64,000 bases of DNA from Achromobacter kerstersii (GCF_902859595.1 NZ_CADIJQ010000001.1:1612001-1676000), one strand, 5' to 3'; positions 8,360 to 16,985 are shown, counted from the first letter of the stretch. Notes: generated by a model not told the origin, from the letters alone. Made by a program: numbers and translations.

Positions 8360-8608
8360 ACGGCTCTCCGAGCAAGGGCAAAGGCACCAGCCCCGCGCGC
8401 GCCCAGGCAAGCGCCGCGTGGCAAGACGAGGAAACGGGGAAGGACGCACAGGCCGCCAGCCGAACAGCAGCGGTCACAATGGCCGTATGTTGTATGCAAT
8501 ACCGCCGATGGGCTATCTAGGGATATCCCGGTGCGCCGGGGGAGCCCGAGGCGTGTGATGCGCGTGGGGCGGGGTTAATTCCGCCGGGTGGTATTTGGTA
8601 TGCGATCA

Positions 8609-9157
8609 CTAGCGCGGGCGGGCCGCAGGTTCCGGCCATTGTTGCGGCACCACGCGCAGCTGGCTGGTGTCATAACCCAGCTCGCCAACCTTGGCGACCA
8701 GACGCGCGTAATCGGCTTCAGGCAGCGTGGGCGTGCGCGCCATGATCCACACGTAGTCACGCTTGGAGCGGCCGATGATGGTTTGCTGATAGGCGTCGTC
8801 CACATAAGCGATGACGTATTCCGCCTGAATCGGCCAGATGAACTGCATGCCCCAGATGGCGTTGCCCGTGCCCGGCTGCACGGTGCCTACCGGGTGCATG
8901 GTTTCCACATCAGCGTCAAAGCTGCCGTGGCGGTAGCGGAAGGTGGTCTGGATGCGGCCGTCGGGCATCAACGCGTATGACTCCACCGCATTGAACGACT
9001 TGCGTTCGGGCCAGCTGGGAATGCCGGCAATCACATACCAGTCGCCCATGAAGCGCGGGATGTCGACCTGCGCCACGGGCGGCATCGGCGGCGGGCTGCT
9101 GCAACCGGCCAGCACGGCCGCCAACGCCAACGCAGAACTTCGGAAGATGTGGCGCAT
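8609..9157 (-). CDS. blc: Outer-membrane lipocalin lipoprotein (Blc-like)
   Basis: A 182-residue bacterial lipocalin. It has a lipoprotein signal with lipobox LAGC (Cys19) and the lipocalin signature GDWYVIAGIP (G-x-W), with the conserved barrel strands after it. Blc binds lysophospholipids and fatty acids at the inner face of the outer membrane. AGAGAGGAA precedes the ATG at 9157. It is the last gene of the coupled lipid cassette, 15 bases after the second CFA-family gene, which suggests it carries the modified lipid or its product. Confidence 0.9.
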   Translation of the reverse strand: MRHIFRSSALALAAVLAGCSSPPPMPPVAQVDIPRFMGDWYVIAGIPSWPERKSFNAVESYALMPDGRIQTTFRYRHGSFDADVETMHPVGTVQPGTGNAIWGMQFIWPIQAEYVIAYVDDAYQQTIIGRSKRDYVWIMARTPTLPEADYARLVAKVGELGYDTSQLRVVPQQWPEPAARPR

Positions 9158-9172
9158 GGCATTCCTCTCTTA

Positions 9173-10255
9173 TCAAGGCCGCGTAAAGCGGTAATGGGCG
9201 ACCATCCATTGCCGCCCGTGTTCATAGCCGAACAATTCGGCGCAGGCCATCCAGAACATACGCCAGCGCTGGAACCACAACGCCGCAAGCGCCGGGCCAT
9301 AGGCGTGCTCCAGCACCTGCATGGCGGCGGCGCGGTTGGCATCCTGATTCGCCAGCCAATGATTCGCCGTGCGTTCGTAATGGCTGCCATCAATCAGCCA
9401 GCGCCCTTCGATGTGCAGATCGCGCTGGAACCACAGCAAGGTGTCGGCCGCGGGCATGATGCCGCCCGTGAAGAAGTGGCGGCCCAGCCAGTTGTCGGCG
9501 CCCTCGGTTTCGAACGGGTACATCAGACTGCGGTGCGCAAAGATGTGTACGAACAGTTTGCCCGCGGGCCGCAGCCACGTGCCGATACGCGCCAGCAGGT
9601 CCTGATAGTTGCGCATGTGCTCGAACATTTCGACGGACACGCAGCGGTCGAATTCCGCGGGCGGCAGTTGCAGCGTGTTGACGTCGCAGGTAATGACGTC
9701 AACATTGCCCAGGCCGCGCAGCTGGCATTGCTGCTGGATGTGCTGGCGCTGAGACGCGGAATTGGACACGGCGGTGATGCGCGCATTCGGATAGCGTTCG
9801 GCCATCCACAGCGTGAGCGACCCCCAGCCGCAGCCCAGCTCCAGAATGCGCTGGCCGTCGGCCAGTTCGGCGCGCATGCCGGTCAGCTCCAGCATGGCGG
9901 CTTCGGCCTGGTCCAGGGTTTCGCGGCCGGTGGCGTAGTAGCAGCCTGAATACTTCAAGCGCCCGCCCAGGCACAGCTTGAAAAAGTCGGCAGGCAATTC
10001 GTAGTGCTGCGCGTTGGCGTCGTCGGTGTGGATGGCCAGCGGGCTATCCTGCAGCTCGTTCATCAAATGCTGATAGCGCCTTGCCTGCGCCGCCGGGCCG
10101 CCCGCCCTTTCGTCGCGCAGCCGGTCAGCGCACAGGCGCCGGATGCCCTGGCGCACCAGCGCATCGGGCACCCATCCGCGTTCGGCCCAGCCCAGCAAGC
10201 CCGGGGCAGGACGATCCGAGGGAAGTTGGACGTCGCTAAGAATGGCGGTGTTCAT
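9173..10255 (-). CDS. CFA-synthase-family SAM methyltransferase (CNMT-like)
   Basis: A 360-residue class I methyltransferase. The SAM-binding motif is LELGCGWG at 138-145, and LKYSGCYYATGRETLDQAEAAM precedes it, the pattern of the cyclopropane-synthase/coclaurine N-methyltransferase-like group rather than canonical Cfa. The likely substrate is a lipid acyl chain, by context. The true start is ATG 10255, because the frame upstream of it is the DUF1295 gene; stop and start overlap as ATGA, so translation is coupled. It lies third of the cassette genes before the lipocalin. Confidence 0.85.
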   Translation of the reverse strand: MNTAILSDVQLPSDRPAPGLLGWAERGWVPDALVRQGIRRLCADRLRDERAGGPAAQARRYQHLMNELQDSPLAIHTDDANAQHYELPADFFKLCLGGRLKYSGCYYATGRETLDQAEAAMLELTGMRAELADGQRILELGCGWGSLTLWMAERYPNARITAVSNSASQRQHIQQQCQLRGLGNVDVITCDVNTLQLPPAEFDRCVSVEMFEHMRNYQDLLARIGTWLRPAGKLFVHIFAHRSLMYPFETEGADNWLGRHFFTGGIMPAADTLLWFQRDLHIEGRWLIDGSHYERTANHWLANQDANRAAAMQVLEHAYGPALAALWFQRWRMFWMACAELFGYEHGRQWMVAHYRFTRP

Positions 10256-11073
10256 GATTTGCCCTTTGCATGGCGTGGCGGGGAGCCGGCGGCGGAGGCC
10301 GGTTTCGGAAACCAGGGAAACAGCATCGGCGTCGTGCGCTGATACTCGCGGTAAGCGTCGCCGCGCGTGCGCAGCGATTGCGCCTCGGTGTAGGGGATGC
10401 CGCTGATCCAGCGCAGAAAGATGAACATCACGACGGGCCCCACCCACGCCAGCCACGCGAAGCTGGCGCCCACGGCCAGCGCCACGTAGGTGAACCAGTG
10501 GAGCCATTCGAAGAAGTAGTTGGGATGGCGGGACACGCGCCACAAGCCCCCTTGGCACACGCGCCCGGCGTTGGCCGCGTCCGCGCGAAAGGCGGCCAGT
10601 TGCCGGTCAGCCAGCGATTCGCCAGCAACCGCCACGATCCAGATCAGCAGCCCCAGCCACAACCACGGCGTCATGCCGGGGACCGGGTTGGCGGCAACCG
10701 CGATGAAGGGCAAGGTGAACAGCACGATCAAGCCGGCCTGCGCCAGAAAAAACAGCGCGAATTTGGTTTGGCTGCCGTTCCAGTGGGCGCGCAGCGCGCG
10801 GTAGCGGCCGTCTTCTTCGCCGTCCCGCACTCGGCGCCAGATATGCAGCGCCAGCCGGCCCGCCCACACGCCGCCCAACACCGCCAGCAGCAGCCTTGGC
10901 ATGACGGCGCCCGGCCCCGTCAGCGCAGTCAGCACCGCGCCCAGCCCGACACCCGCCGTCCACATCACATCGACAATGCCGGCATTGCGATGGCGGCGCT
11001 GCCACTGCCACCCGGCAGCCATCAGCACCACCCCCATCACCGCCACCATCAGAATCTGCATACCCGGGCTCAT
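10252..11073 (-). CDS. DUF1295 / steroid 5-alpha-reductase-like membrane protein
   Basis: A 273-residue integral membrane protein with about six hydrophobic helices and the family signature SRHPNYFFEWLHW near residue 190-205, followed by the conserved C-terminal helix pair. DUF1295 belongs to the steroid 5-alpha-reductase-like fold, whose members reduce a double bond next to a carbonyl in lipids; here the substrate is probably an acyl lipid by context, which is inference. Both ends overlap the neighbours by ATGA (with DUF2878 upstream and the methyltransferase downstream), so the three are translated as a coupled unit. Confidence 0.85.
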   Translation of the reverse strand: MSPGMQILMVAVMGVVLMAAGWQWQRRHRNAGIVDVMWTAGVGLGAVLTALTGPGAVMPRLLLAVLGGVWAGRLALHIWRRVRDGEEDGRYRALRAHWNGSQTKFALFFLAQAGLIVLFTLPFIAVAANPVPGMTPWLWLGLLIWIVAVAGESLADRQLAAFRADAANAGRVCQGGLWRVSRHPNYFFEWLHWFTYVALAVGASFAWLAWVGPVVMFIFLRWISGIPYTEAQSLRTRGDAYREYQRTTPMLFPWFPKPASAAGSPPRHAKGKS

Positions 11074-11630
11074 GTTGCGCCCCCTGTGATCGAAGCGGAT
11101 GGCCTCCGCAAATTGCGTTCCCAACGCCGGGCCAGCCGGCAGAGCCCCCACATCGCCAGCGCCCAGCCGATGGCCAGCCACGTCAGGCTGCGCCAGACGG
11201 GCGGCACAAACACCATCGCGCCCCACCCACGCGCGGCGCCCCAATACGCCAGCGGCCCGCCAACAAGCCCCAACGCTGCGCCCAGCGCGGGACGGTCTCG
11301 CAGATATGCCAGCGAATGGTTGAAGGTCATGGCGAAGGCAGCCCAAAGCGCCAAGATCCAGATGGGTGCGCCCCCCATCGGCAAGGCGGGCCGTGGCGTG
11401 ACGTACAGCGCCCAGCCGCTGGCGGCCAGCACACCGTCCAGCACCATGCCCAAGTACAGCGCCACGGCAACCAGCCGCAAGTCGGCGCGGCGGCTGTCGG
11501 ACACCCAGGCCTGGATCAGCACGAAGCCCGCCGACAGCGCGACGCCCCACCACGGGTTGCCCCGGCTGGCGCCGATCACCGCGCCAAACCAGACGATCTG
11601 GTAGCCGATGAGGTTGGCCCAGAATGTCAT
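11070..11630 (-). CDS. DUF2878 integral membrane protein
   Basis: A 186-residue protein with five or six hydrophobic helices (FWANLIGYQIVWFGAV, LVAVALYLGMVLDGVL, WILALWAAFAMTFNHS, LTWLAIGWALAMWGL). The start is ATG 11630 with GGGAG upstream; the longer frame starting at 11765 would overlap the preceding methyltransferase. The combination with a CFA-family gene and DUF1295 is the one seen in proteobacterial lipid-modification clusters. The molecular function is unknown. Confidence 0.8.
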   Translation of the reverse strand: MTFWANLIGYQIVWFGAVIGASRGNPWWGVALSAGFVLIQAWVSDSRRADLRLVAVALYLGMVLDGVLAASGWALYVTPRPALPMGGAPIWILALWAAFAMTFNHSLAYLRDRPALGAALGLVGGPLAYWGAARGWGAMVFVPPVWRSLTWLAIGWALAMWGLCRLARRWERNLRRPSASITGGAT

Positions 11631-11644
11631 GTGGACTCCCTCGC

Positions 11645-12949
11645 CTACCCGGCGGTCCAGCGCGCCGCGCCGGGCATGGCTGCGGGGCGCGCCAGCAGCA
11701 GATGCGATACGCCAATGGCGCGTTCGCGGAATCCGCCTTCGCAGTAGGCCAGGTAGAACTCCCACAGGCGGATGAAGCGTTCATCAAACCCCCGCGCCCG
11801 CACCGCGTCAAGCCGCGCCATGAAGCGCTGGCGCCACGCTTGCAGCGTGCGTGCGTAAGACAGGCCGAAATCTTCCAGATGCACCAGACTCAGGTCGCTG
11901 GCGCGCGTTTTGGCGTTAAGCATCGCCTGGATCGACGGCATGAAGCTGCCCGGGAAGATATGGCGCTTGATGAAGTCCACGGCTTTCAACGCCTGCGCGT
12001 AGCGGTGGTCTTCAATGGTGATGGCCTGGATAAGCGCCACGCCCGCCGGCTTGAGCAGTTCACCCACTTTGGCGAAGTACGTGGGCAGATAAGCCGCGCC
12101 GATGGCCTCGATCATCTCAATCGAGACGAGCTTGTCGAACTGGCCATGCAGGTCGCGATAGTCCTGTAGCAACACGTCCACCCGGAACTGCAACCCGGCG
12201 CGGCGGATGCGCTCAGAAGCCAGCGCATGCTGCTCGCGCGAAATCGTGGTGGTGGTGACGCGGCACCCGTAATGGCGCGCGGCATGCAGCGCAAAGCCGC
12301 CCCAGCCGGTACCGATTTCGACCACGTGATCACCCGGTTGCAAGTCCAGCTTGCGGCAAATCACATCCAGCTTGCGCGTGGACGCTTGCTCCAGCGTGTC
12401 GTCCTCCCCTTCCCACATGGCCGACGAATACATCATGTCGTCTGACAGGAACAGCTGGAAGAACGCATTGCCCAGGTCGTAGTGCGCGGCGATGTTGCGG
12501 CGGCTGCCGGCGCGGGTGTTGCGGCGCAGCGCATGCAGCGCGCGCATGGCCAGGCCGCCCAGGCGCGCACTGCCGGTTTCCATGCTGTCCAGCCAATCGC
12601 GGTTGCGCACCAGCAGGCGGATCAGGCCGACCAGATCATCGCATTCCCAATGGCCGTCGCCATACGCCTCGCCGCCGCCCACGCTGCCGTTGCTCGCCAG
12701 CGCCCGGTAAAAGGCCGGGTCGCGCACGCGCAAGTGCACGGGGCGGGTGTGGGTGTGGGTCTGCGCTGAGCCGCTGACGCCTGCCTGCATCTGGCCCATG
12801 GCGTCTTCGATGGTCAGCGATCCGCCTCGCAAACCGCCTAAGCGGCTCAGCAAGTGCTGACGCAGCAGACGGTCGGCAAACGACATCGGCGGCGCGGCGG
12901 GCTCGGGCGCATAGGGCTCGGAAGACGTAGAGGCAGAGTGCGGCGTCAT
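11645..12949 (-). CDS. Cyclopropane-fatty-acyl-phospholipid synthase family protein
   Basis: A 434-residue SAM-dependent lipid methyltransferase. The N-terminal domain has the CFA pattern (GSVGGGEAYGDGHWECDDL) and the SAM motif VVEIGTGWGGFALHAA is near residue 213. The motif corresponding to YSCAYW of Cfa reads YSSAMW, lacking the cysteine, so this is a diverged paralogue. It probably methylates or cyclises an unsaturated acyl chain of a membrane phospholipid. It is the first gene of the cassette that continues with DUF2878, DUF1295, the second methyltransferase and Blc. In other proteobacteria such cassettes also contain a flavin amine oxidase and DUF1365; neither is present here. Confidence 0.85.
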   Translation of the reverse strand: MTPHSASTSSEPYAPEPAAPPMSFADRLLRQHLLSRLGGLRGGSLTIEDAMGQMQAGVSGSAQTHTHTRPVHLRVRDPAFYRALASNGSVGGGEAYGDGHWECDDLVGLIRLLVRNRDWLDSMETGSARLGGLAMRALHALRRNTRAGSRRNIAAHYDLGNAFFQLFLSDDMMYSSAMWEGEDDTLEQASTRKLDVICRKLDLQPGDHVVEIGTGWGGFALHAARHYGCRVTTTTISREQHALASERIRRAGLQFRVDVLLQDYRDLHGQFDKLVSIEMIEAIGAAYLPTYFAKVGELLKPAGVALIQAITIEDHRYAQALKAVDFIKRHIFPGSFMPSIQAMLNAKTRASDLSLVHLEDFGLSYARTLQAWRQRFMARLDAVRARGFDERFIRLWEFYLAYCEGGFRERAIGVSHLLLARPAAMPGAARWTAG

Positions 12950-13016
12950 AGTGGGCTTCTCTCGGCGAATCTGGCAGGGACACTGCCATATACGAACCCC
13001 GATGCCCGTCAGATGC

Positions 13017-13032
13017 CTAGGGAAAACCCTAG
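13017..13032. repeat. Small inverted repeat between PPTase and CFA cassette
   Basis: CTAGGG, AAAA, CCCTAG: a perfect 6-bp stem with a 4-base loop directly after the phosphopantetheinyl transferase stop. It could be an end-of-transcript hairpin or a protein-binding palindrome in the promoter region of the lipid cassette; the sequence does not decide. Confidence 0.4.
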
Positions 13033-13033
13033 A

Positions 13034-13735
13034 TCAAACCGTGCGATTGCCAGTCAGCCAACACAAGGTGGCGACCAGGTCGTCTTGCCACGTGTAATGC
13101 ATCCACACCGCCGTTCCTGCCTCCCAGCCGCCCGGCCCCCAGCTGCGCGTCAGGGTCAGCTGCAAACGGGTGGGCGTGATCGACGTCAGTTCCGCGCCAT
13201 CAAAATCCTGAAATGTGCGCACCAGCGGATGCAGCGCCTTGTAGAGCGATTCCTTGGCGGAGAACAACAGCGTTAGCGCGCTGCGGCGTTCGAAGTAAGG
13301 GCTGGCGCGGGCCAATTCGGCGGTGTTCGCGATCAAGGGCATGACCTCGGTCATGACGCGCGGGCTGACCCGTTCCTGGATATCGAATCCCAGCGCCACG
13401 CAATGGCGGGACGCCGCCACCGCCGCAGCCGCCCATGCCGTGCTGTGGCTGATGCTGCCGTGCCAGCCTGCCGGCCACACGGGCAGCTTGTCTTCGCCGC
13501 GCGGCACGTAGCCGATGCGCCCGGCGCCAGCGGCTTCCAGGGCGCGCGCCGCGCACACTCTGCCCGCCAGGAATTCGCCGCGCCGTTTGGCGCCCATGGG
13601 CTGCATGTCGGCTTCCAGACGCCGGGCGTCGGCATCGGTACGCGCAATATCGCTTGCCTGTGCTTGTGCAATCGGCATCAGCGCCATCGAGATCCAGTCC
13701 GGCGCATCCAACGCCAAGCGCATGTCTTGCGGCAC
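13034..13735 (-). CDS. 4'-phosphopantetheinyl transferase (EntD/Sfp-type)
   Basis: A 233-residue enzyme that moves 4'-phosphopantetheine from CoA to a serine of carrier-protein domains. Motifs in order: RRGEFLAGRVCAARAL near 51-66, SISHS at 94-98, GFDIQE at 116-121 (Mg-binding Asp and Glu) and FSAKESLYK at 158-166 (Glu and Lys). This is the EntD branch, which usually serves siderophore NRPS or PKS proteins. No carrier-protein gene is in the window, so its client lies elsewhere. It is separated from the lipid cassette by 84 bases and could be its upstream partner or independent. Confidence 0.9.
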   Translation of the reverse strand: MPQDMRLALDAPDWISMALMPIAQAQASDIARTDADARRLEADMQPMGAKRRGEFLAGRVCAARALEAAGAGRIGYVPRGEDKLPVWPAGWHGSISHSTAWAAAAVAASRHCVALGFDIQERVSPRVMTEVMPLIANTAELARASPYFERRSALTLLFSAKESLYKALHPLVRTFQDFDGAELTSITPTRLQLTLTRSWGPGGWEAGTAVWMHYTWQDDLVATLCWLTGNRTV

Positions 13736-13843
13736 GACTTACCCCTCTATGCTGGTCAACACGACCCGTGGCCGCAAATAATGCCCGATTGCGGCGAGCC
13801 TTGCATCAGCCCCGGGGAAGTGGGCGGAATGGAACGCCCAAGA

Positions 13844-14815
13844 TCAGGGCTGGGATTGGGCGGCCGCGGCCTGCGCGGGGGGCTGGGAATGACCGGCCGC
13901 GGCCTGCGCGGGAGGCTGGGAATGACCGGCCGCGGCCTGCGCGGGGGGCTGGCCCGCCCGGGCCGTCTGCCAGACAAAGGCCGCCAGGTCGTCCAGCACC
14001 GGCGCGCGCCAGCGCAGCGGGCGCGCCAAGGCGCCCGCCAGCAGCGCATGGCCCAGCCGGTCATAACGCACAACACTGACCGGCGCGTGCGCCGCCTGCA
14101 GCGCCGCCGCCAGGCTTTCCGTGTTGAGCGCGGGGTCGACCGTGGTGTCGGCCATGCCCACCATCAGCAAGGCGGGCGGCGCGGCGGCGCTGACGTGCGC
14201 AATCGGTTGGGAATCCGCTGGCGTGCCGGGGAAATGGAAGACGGGTTTCAGGCTGCGCGCCACGATGGGCAGAAAGTTGTAGGGGCCGGCCATGCCGATC
14301 CAGCCGCGCAGCATGGCGGGTGACGCGTCAAAGCGCGCCAGCCAGCGCGCATCCAGCGCCACCATGGCCGCGTTGTAGCCGCCCGCGCTATGCCCGGCTA
14401 CGAAGACTTCGGCCGGGTCGCCACCGTAGCGTGCGATGTGATGCAAGGTCCAGGCGACGGCGCGCGCGGAATCGTCCACAAAGTCCGGGTATGACACGTC
14501 GGGGTAAAGCCGGTAGTCGGCGATAACGGCCATGATGCCGCGCGAGGCCAGCGCGTCGCCCACGAACTTGTAGTCGGCACGCGAACCGCTGCGCCAGCTG
14601 CCGCCGTAAAAGAACACCACCACGGGCGGGCGATCAGCGCCCGGCGGCGCGTAGATGTCCAACTGCTGGCGGGGGCTATCACCGTAGGCCACGCCTGACA
14701 CGACGCGGCTGGCGTCATCAGGCACCGCGCCATTCAGCACGGCCAGCGGCGAACACGCCGCCAGCCCCAGCACCAGAACCGAGGCCAGCACGGCAAGCAT
14801 CAGCGCGCTACGCAT
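13844..14815 (-). CDS. Lipoprotein alpha/beta hydrolase (esterase) with repeat tail
   Basis: A 323-residue esterase predicted to be membrane-anchored through a lipobox (LAAC, Cys21). The oxyanion region FFYGGSW (69-74) and nucleophile Ser143 in GHSAGG place it in the BD-FAE/carboxylesterase group; a C-terminal GHALL histidine probably completes the triad. The last 35 residues are low-complexity and consist of three 11-residue units based on QPPAQAAAGHS, ending right at the stop codon. The tail has no counterpart in typical esterases and is probably a recent repeat expansion. It is co-directional with the PPTase gene. Confidence 0.8.
   Translation of the reverse strand: MRSALMLAVLASVLVLGLAACSPLAVLNGAVPDDASRVVSGVAYGDSPRQQLDIYAPPGADRPPVVVFFYGGSWRSGSRADYKFVGDALASRGIMAVIADYRLYPDVSYPDFVDDSARAVAWTLHHIARYGGDPAEVFVAGHSAGGYNAAMVALDARWLARFDASPAMLRGWIGMAGPYNFLPIVARSLKPVFHFPGTPADSQPIAHVSAAAPPALLMVGMADTTVDPALNTESLAAALQAAHAPVSVVRYDRLGHALLAGALARPLRWRAPVLDDLAAFVWQTARAGQPPAQAAAGHSQPPAQAAAGHSQPPAQAAAAQSQP
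13847..13951. repeat. 33-bp in-frame tandem repeat at the 3' end of the esterase gene
   Basis: Three consecutive 33-bp units, plus six bases, encode QPPAQAAAGHS, QPPAQAAAGHS and QPPAQAAAAQS before the stop. The first two are near-identical at DNA level. Being a multiple of three, copy-number change would lengthen or shorten the C-terminus without a frameshift. Confidence 0.85.
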
Positions 14816-14871
14816 CGGCGTGCCTGAACGAAGGAATCACGTGGCGGCAAGGTCGTCTCCTTGTGAAGAAC

Positions 14872-14911
14872 ATGGGGCATGGGGCCAGTGGTCTGTGGCC
14901 CCATGCCCCAT
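14872..14911. repeat. Long perfect inverted repeat (16-bp arms)
   Basis: ATGGGGCATGGGGCCA at 14872-14887 pairs perfectly with 14896-14911 around an 8-base loop. The arm itself contains two copies of ATGGGGC. It sits between the end of the DUF1415 gene and the start of the esterase gene (all minus strand). There is no clear U-tract on the minus strand, so it may act as an mRNA-stabilising stem or a Rho-independent-like end for the DUF1415/M20 operon. Confidence 0.75.
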
Positions 14912-14961
14912 ATACGAAGACGGCAAGGATTTGGATGCGGGCAGGCGGCCGGCTACACCGG

Positions 14962-15519
14962 CTACGCCTTGGTCATCAGCCTCTTCCAGCCTTCCAGACC
15001 CAGTTTCTTCATCGTGTCGATGTTCTTTTCATAGATGTCCGCCGCGTCCGGGAACGATTCCACTGCCCGGTCGATGCTGTCTTCGCGCAGCAGATGCAGA
15101 ATCGGGTACGGCGAACGGTTCGTGTAGTTCTCGATGTCGTCCGGCTGCGTGTCCGCAAACTGGAACTGCGGGTGGAAGGTGGCCACTTGCAGCTCGCCCA
15201 CCAGCCGCATGCGCTTGAGCAGGCGGTCGGACAGCTCTTCGAAATCGTTGAAATCCAGGAAGTCTTCCAGCGCGTCGGGCAGGATCAACAAGGTGGTGTC
15301 GATCTGTTCCGGGTCGGCTTCGGCCAGCAAGGCAAGCTCGTCCTGCAAGTCGGTCAGGACGCCCTCGGCGTCGGTGGCGTCGCTGACCGCAAAGCGGATC
15401 TGGTCCTTGACCTGAACCGCTTTGGCGAACGGGCAAAGGTTCAGGCCGATGACGGCCTGAGTCAGCCAGTGGCGGGTTTCAGCCACCACATTGGCGTAAG
15501 CGTCAGAAGTCGAAATCAT
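14962..15519 (-). CDS. DUF1415 domain-containing protein
   Basis: A 185-residue soluble protein covering the whole DUF1415 family, with the hallmark GLNLCPFAKAV near residues 25-35 and a conserved HPQFQFAD segment later. The function is unknown; the conserved cysteine suggests redox or metal chemistry, which is inference. Its ATG overlaps the stop of the M20 peptidase gene by ATGA, so the two are co-translated. Confidence 0.85.
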   Translation of the reverse strand: MISTSDAYANVVAETRHWLTQAVIGLNLCPFAKAVQVKDQIRFAVSDATDAEGVLTDLQDELALLAEADPEQIDTTLLILPDALEDFLDFNDFEELSDRLLKRMRLVGELQVATFHPQFQFADTQPDDIENYTNRSPYPILHLLREDSIDRAVESFPDAADIYEKNIDTMKKLGLEGWKRLMTKA

Positions 15520-16985
15520 GCCGGCATGGCCGCCATGGTCTGGGCGACGGCAGCCGTCAGCTTCTTGCCATACGGCACGTGCAGGAATTCATTGGGGCCG
15601 TGGGCGTTGGACTTGGGGCCCAACACGCCGCACACCATGAACTGCGCCTTGGGGAAGCCCTTTTGCAGAATGCTCATCAGCGGAATCGTGCCGCCCTGCC
15701 CGATATAGCCGCAAGGCTGGCCGTAGTACTGCTGCGAGGCGGCGTCCAGCGCCTGGGTCAGCCACGGCACGGCGGCCGGTGCGTTCCAGCCGGTGGCGGC
15801 GCCTTCGTTGGCCTTGAAGATCACCTTGGCGTTGTAGGGCGCATCGGCTTCCAGCAGCGCCTTGATCTCTTGCGACGCGGCCACGGCGTCCACCAGCGGC
15901 GGCAGGCGCAGCGACAGCTTGAACGCGGTCCGCGGGCGCAGCACGTTGCCGGCGCTGGACAGCGGCGGCAGGCCTTCGGCGCCGGTCACCGACAAGGTCG
16001 GGCGCCAGGTGCGGTTCAACAGGGCTTGTTCGGGCTCGGTCGTCATTGGCAGCACAAAGCCGCCTTCGGCGCCGCAGCTCCAGGGGAAACGGCGCCACAC
16101 TTCGTCGCCCAGGATGCGGGCGGTGGCGGACACCTGTTCCACGCGGTCAGCGGGAATTTCGCAATGCAGGCTTTGCGGCAGCAGGCGGCCGGTGCCGCTG
16201 TCTTCCAGGCGGTCCAGCAGATGGCGCAAGATGCGGAACGACGACGGCACGACGCCGCTGGAGTCGCCCGAGTGCACGCCTTCGTCCAGCACCTGCACTT
16301 CCAGCGTGCCGGACACCATGCCGCGCAGCGACGTGGTCATCCAGAGCTGGTCGTAGTTGCCGGCGCCCGAATCCAGGCACACGACCAGGGCGACGTTGCC
16401 CAGGCGGTCGCGCAGCGCGTCTACGTAAGGCAGCAAGTCGTAGCTGCCGGACTCTTCACAGGTTTCGACGATGCCCACGCAACGCGGGCGCGGAATGCCT
16501 TGCTTGTCCAGCGCCATGATGGCGGTCAAGGACGCATACACGGCGTAGCCGTCGTCTGCGCCGCCGCGGCCATAGAGCTTGCCGTCTTCGTACTTCGGGG
16601 TCCACGGGCCCAGGCCCGCGCGCCAGCCCGAGAATTCCGGCTGCTTGTCCAGGTGACCGTACAGCAGCACGGTGTCGCCGTTGTCGCTGCGGGTGGCGGG
16701 CGCGTCAAAGAAGATGACGGGCGTGCGGCCCGGCAGGCGCACCACTTCCAGTTTCAGGCCCGATACTTTCTGCGCTTCCACCCACTGCGCCGCATCACGC
16801 ACCACGCGTTCAATGAACGCGTTCTTTTCCCAGTCGGCGTCAAAGGCCGGGCTCTTGGCGGGAATGGCGATGTAGTCGGTCAGTGCGGGGATGATCTCGT
16901 TGTCCCATTTGTCGTCGACAAATTCCTGGAGCGCTTTCGGGTCCAGGGTGGGCGGCAGTGCGTCTTCGGGGATACGTGCGTTCAT
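15516..16985 (-). CDS. M20 family metallopeptidase (dipeptidase-like)
   Basis: A 489-residue zinc peptidase of the M20 (ArgE/DapE/CPG2) family. Metal and catalytic residues are recognisable: His111 and Asp113 (YGHLDKQPE), Asp144/145 (GGADDGY), Glu177/178 (CEESGSYD) and a late His in NAHGPNEF. The insert between about 220 and 370 is the lid/dimerisation domain. Substrates are probably dipeptides or N-acylated amino acids. No signal peptide, so cytoplasmic. First gene of a two-gene operon with DUF1415; probably monomer or dimer like PM20D-type peptidases. Confidence 0.88.
   Translation of the reverse strand: MNARIPEDALPPTLDPKALQEFVDDKWDNEIIPALTDYIAIPAKSPAFDADWEKNAFIERVVRDAAQWVEAQKVSGLKLEVVRLPGRTPVIFFDAPATRSDNGDTVLLYGHLDKQPEFSGWRAGLGPWTPKYEDGKLYGRGGADDGYAVYASLTAIMALDKQGIPRPRCVGIVETCEESGSYDLLPYVDALRDRLGNVALVVCLDSGAGNYDQLWMTTSLRGMVSGTLEVQVLDEGVHSGDSSGVVPSSFRILRHLLDRLEDSGTGRLLPQSLHCEIPADRVEQVSATARILGDEVWRRFPWSCGAEGGFVLPMTTEPEQALLNRTWRPTLSVTGAEGLPPLSSAGNVLRPRTAFKLSLRLPPLVDAVAASQEIKALLEADAPYNAKVIFKANEGAATGWNAPAAVPWLTQALDAASQQYYGQPCGYIGQGGTIPLMSILQKGFPKAQFMVCGVLGPKSNAHGPNEFLHVPYGKKLTAAVAQTMAAMPA

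Noticed and set aside
8492-8502. GntR-like palindrome GTATGCAATAC upstream of the first Bug gene
   Set aside because: Only four-base arms and no GntR gene nearby; too weak to call an operator.
6605-8578. A 657-codon plus-strand frame over the hydrolase and Bug genes
   Set aside because: It crosses two well-supported minus-strand genes and their spacer, and its translation is low-complexity.
10252-11811. A 519-residue version of the DUF1295 protein
   Set aside because: The first 246 codons overlap the DUF2878 gene and part of the CFA gene. ATG 11073 with the ATGA overlap gives the normal family length.
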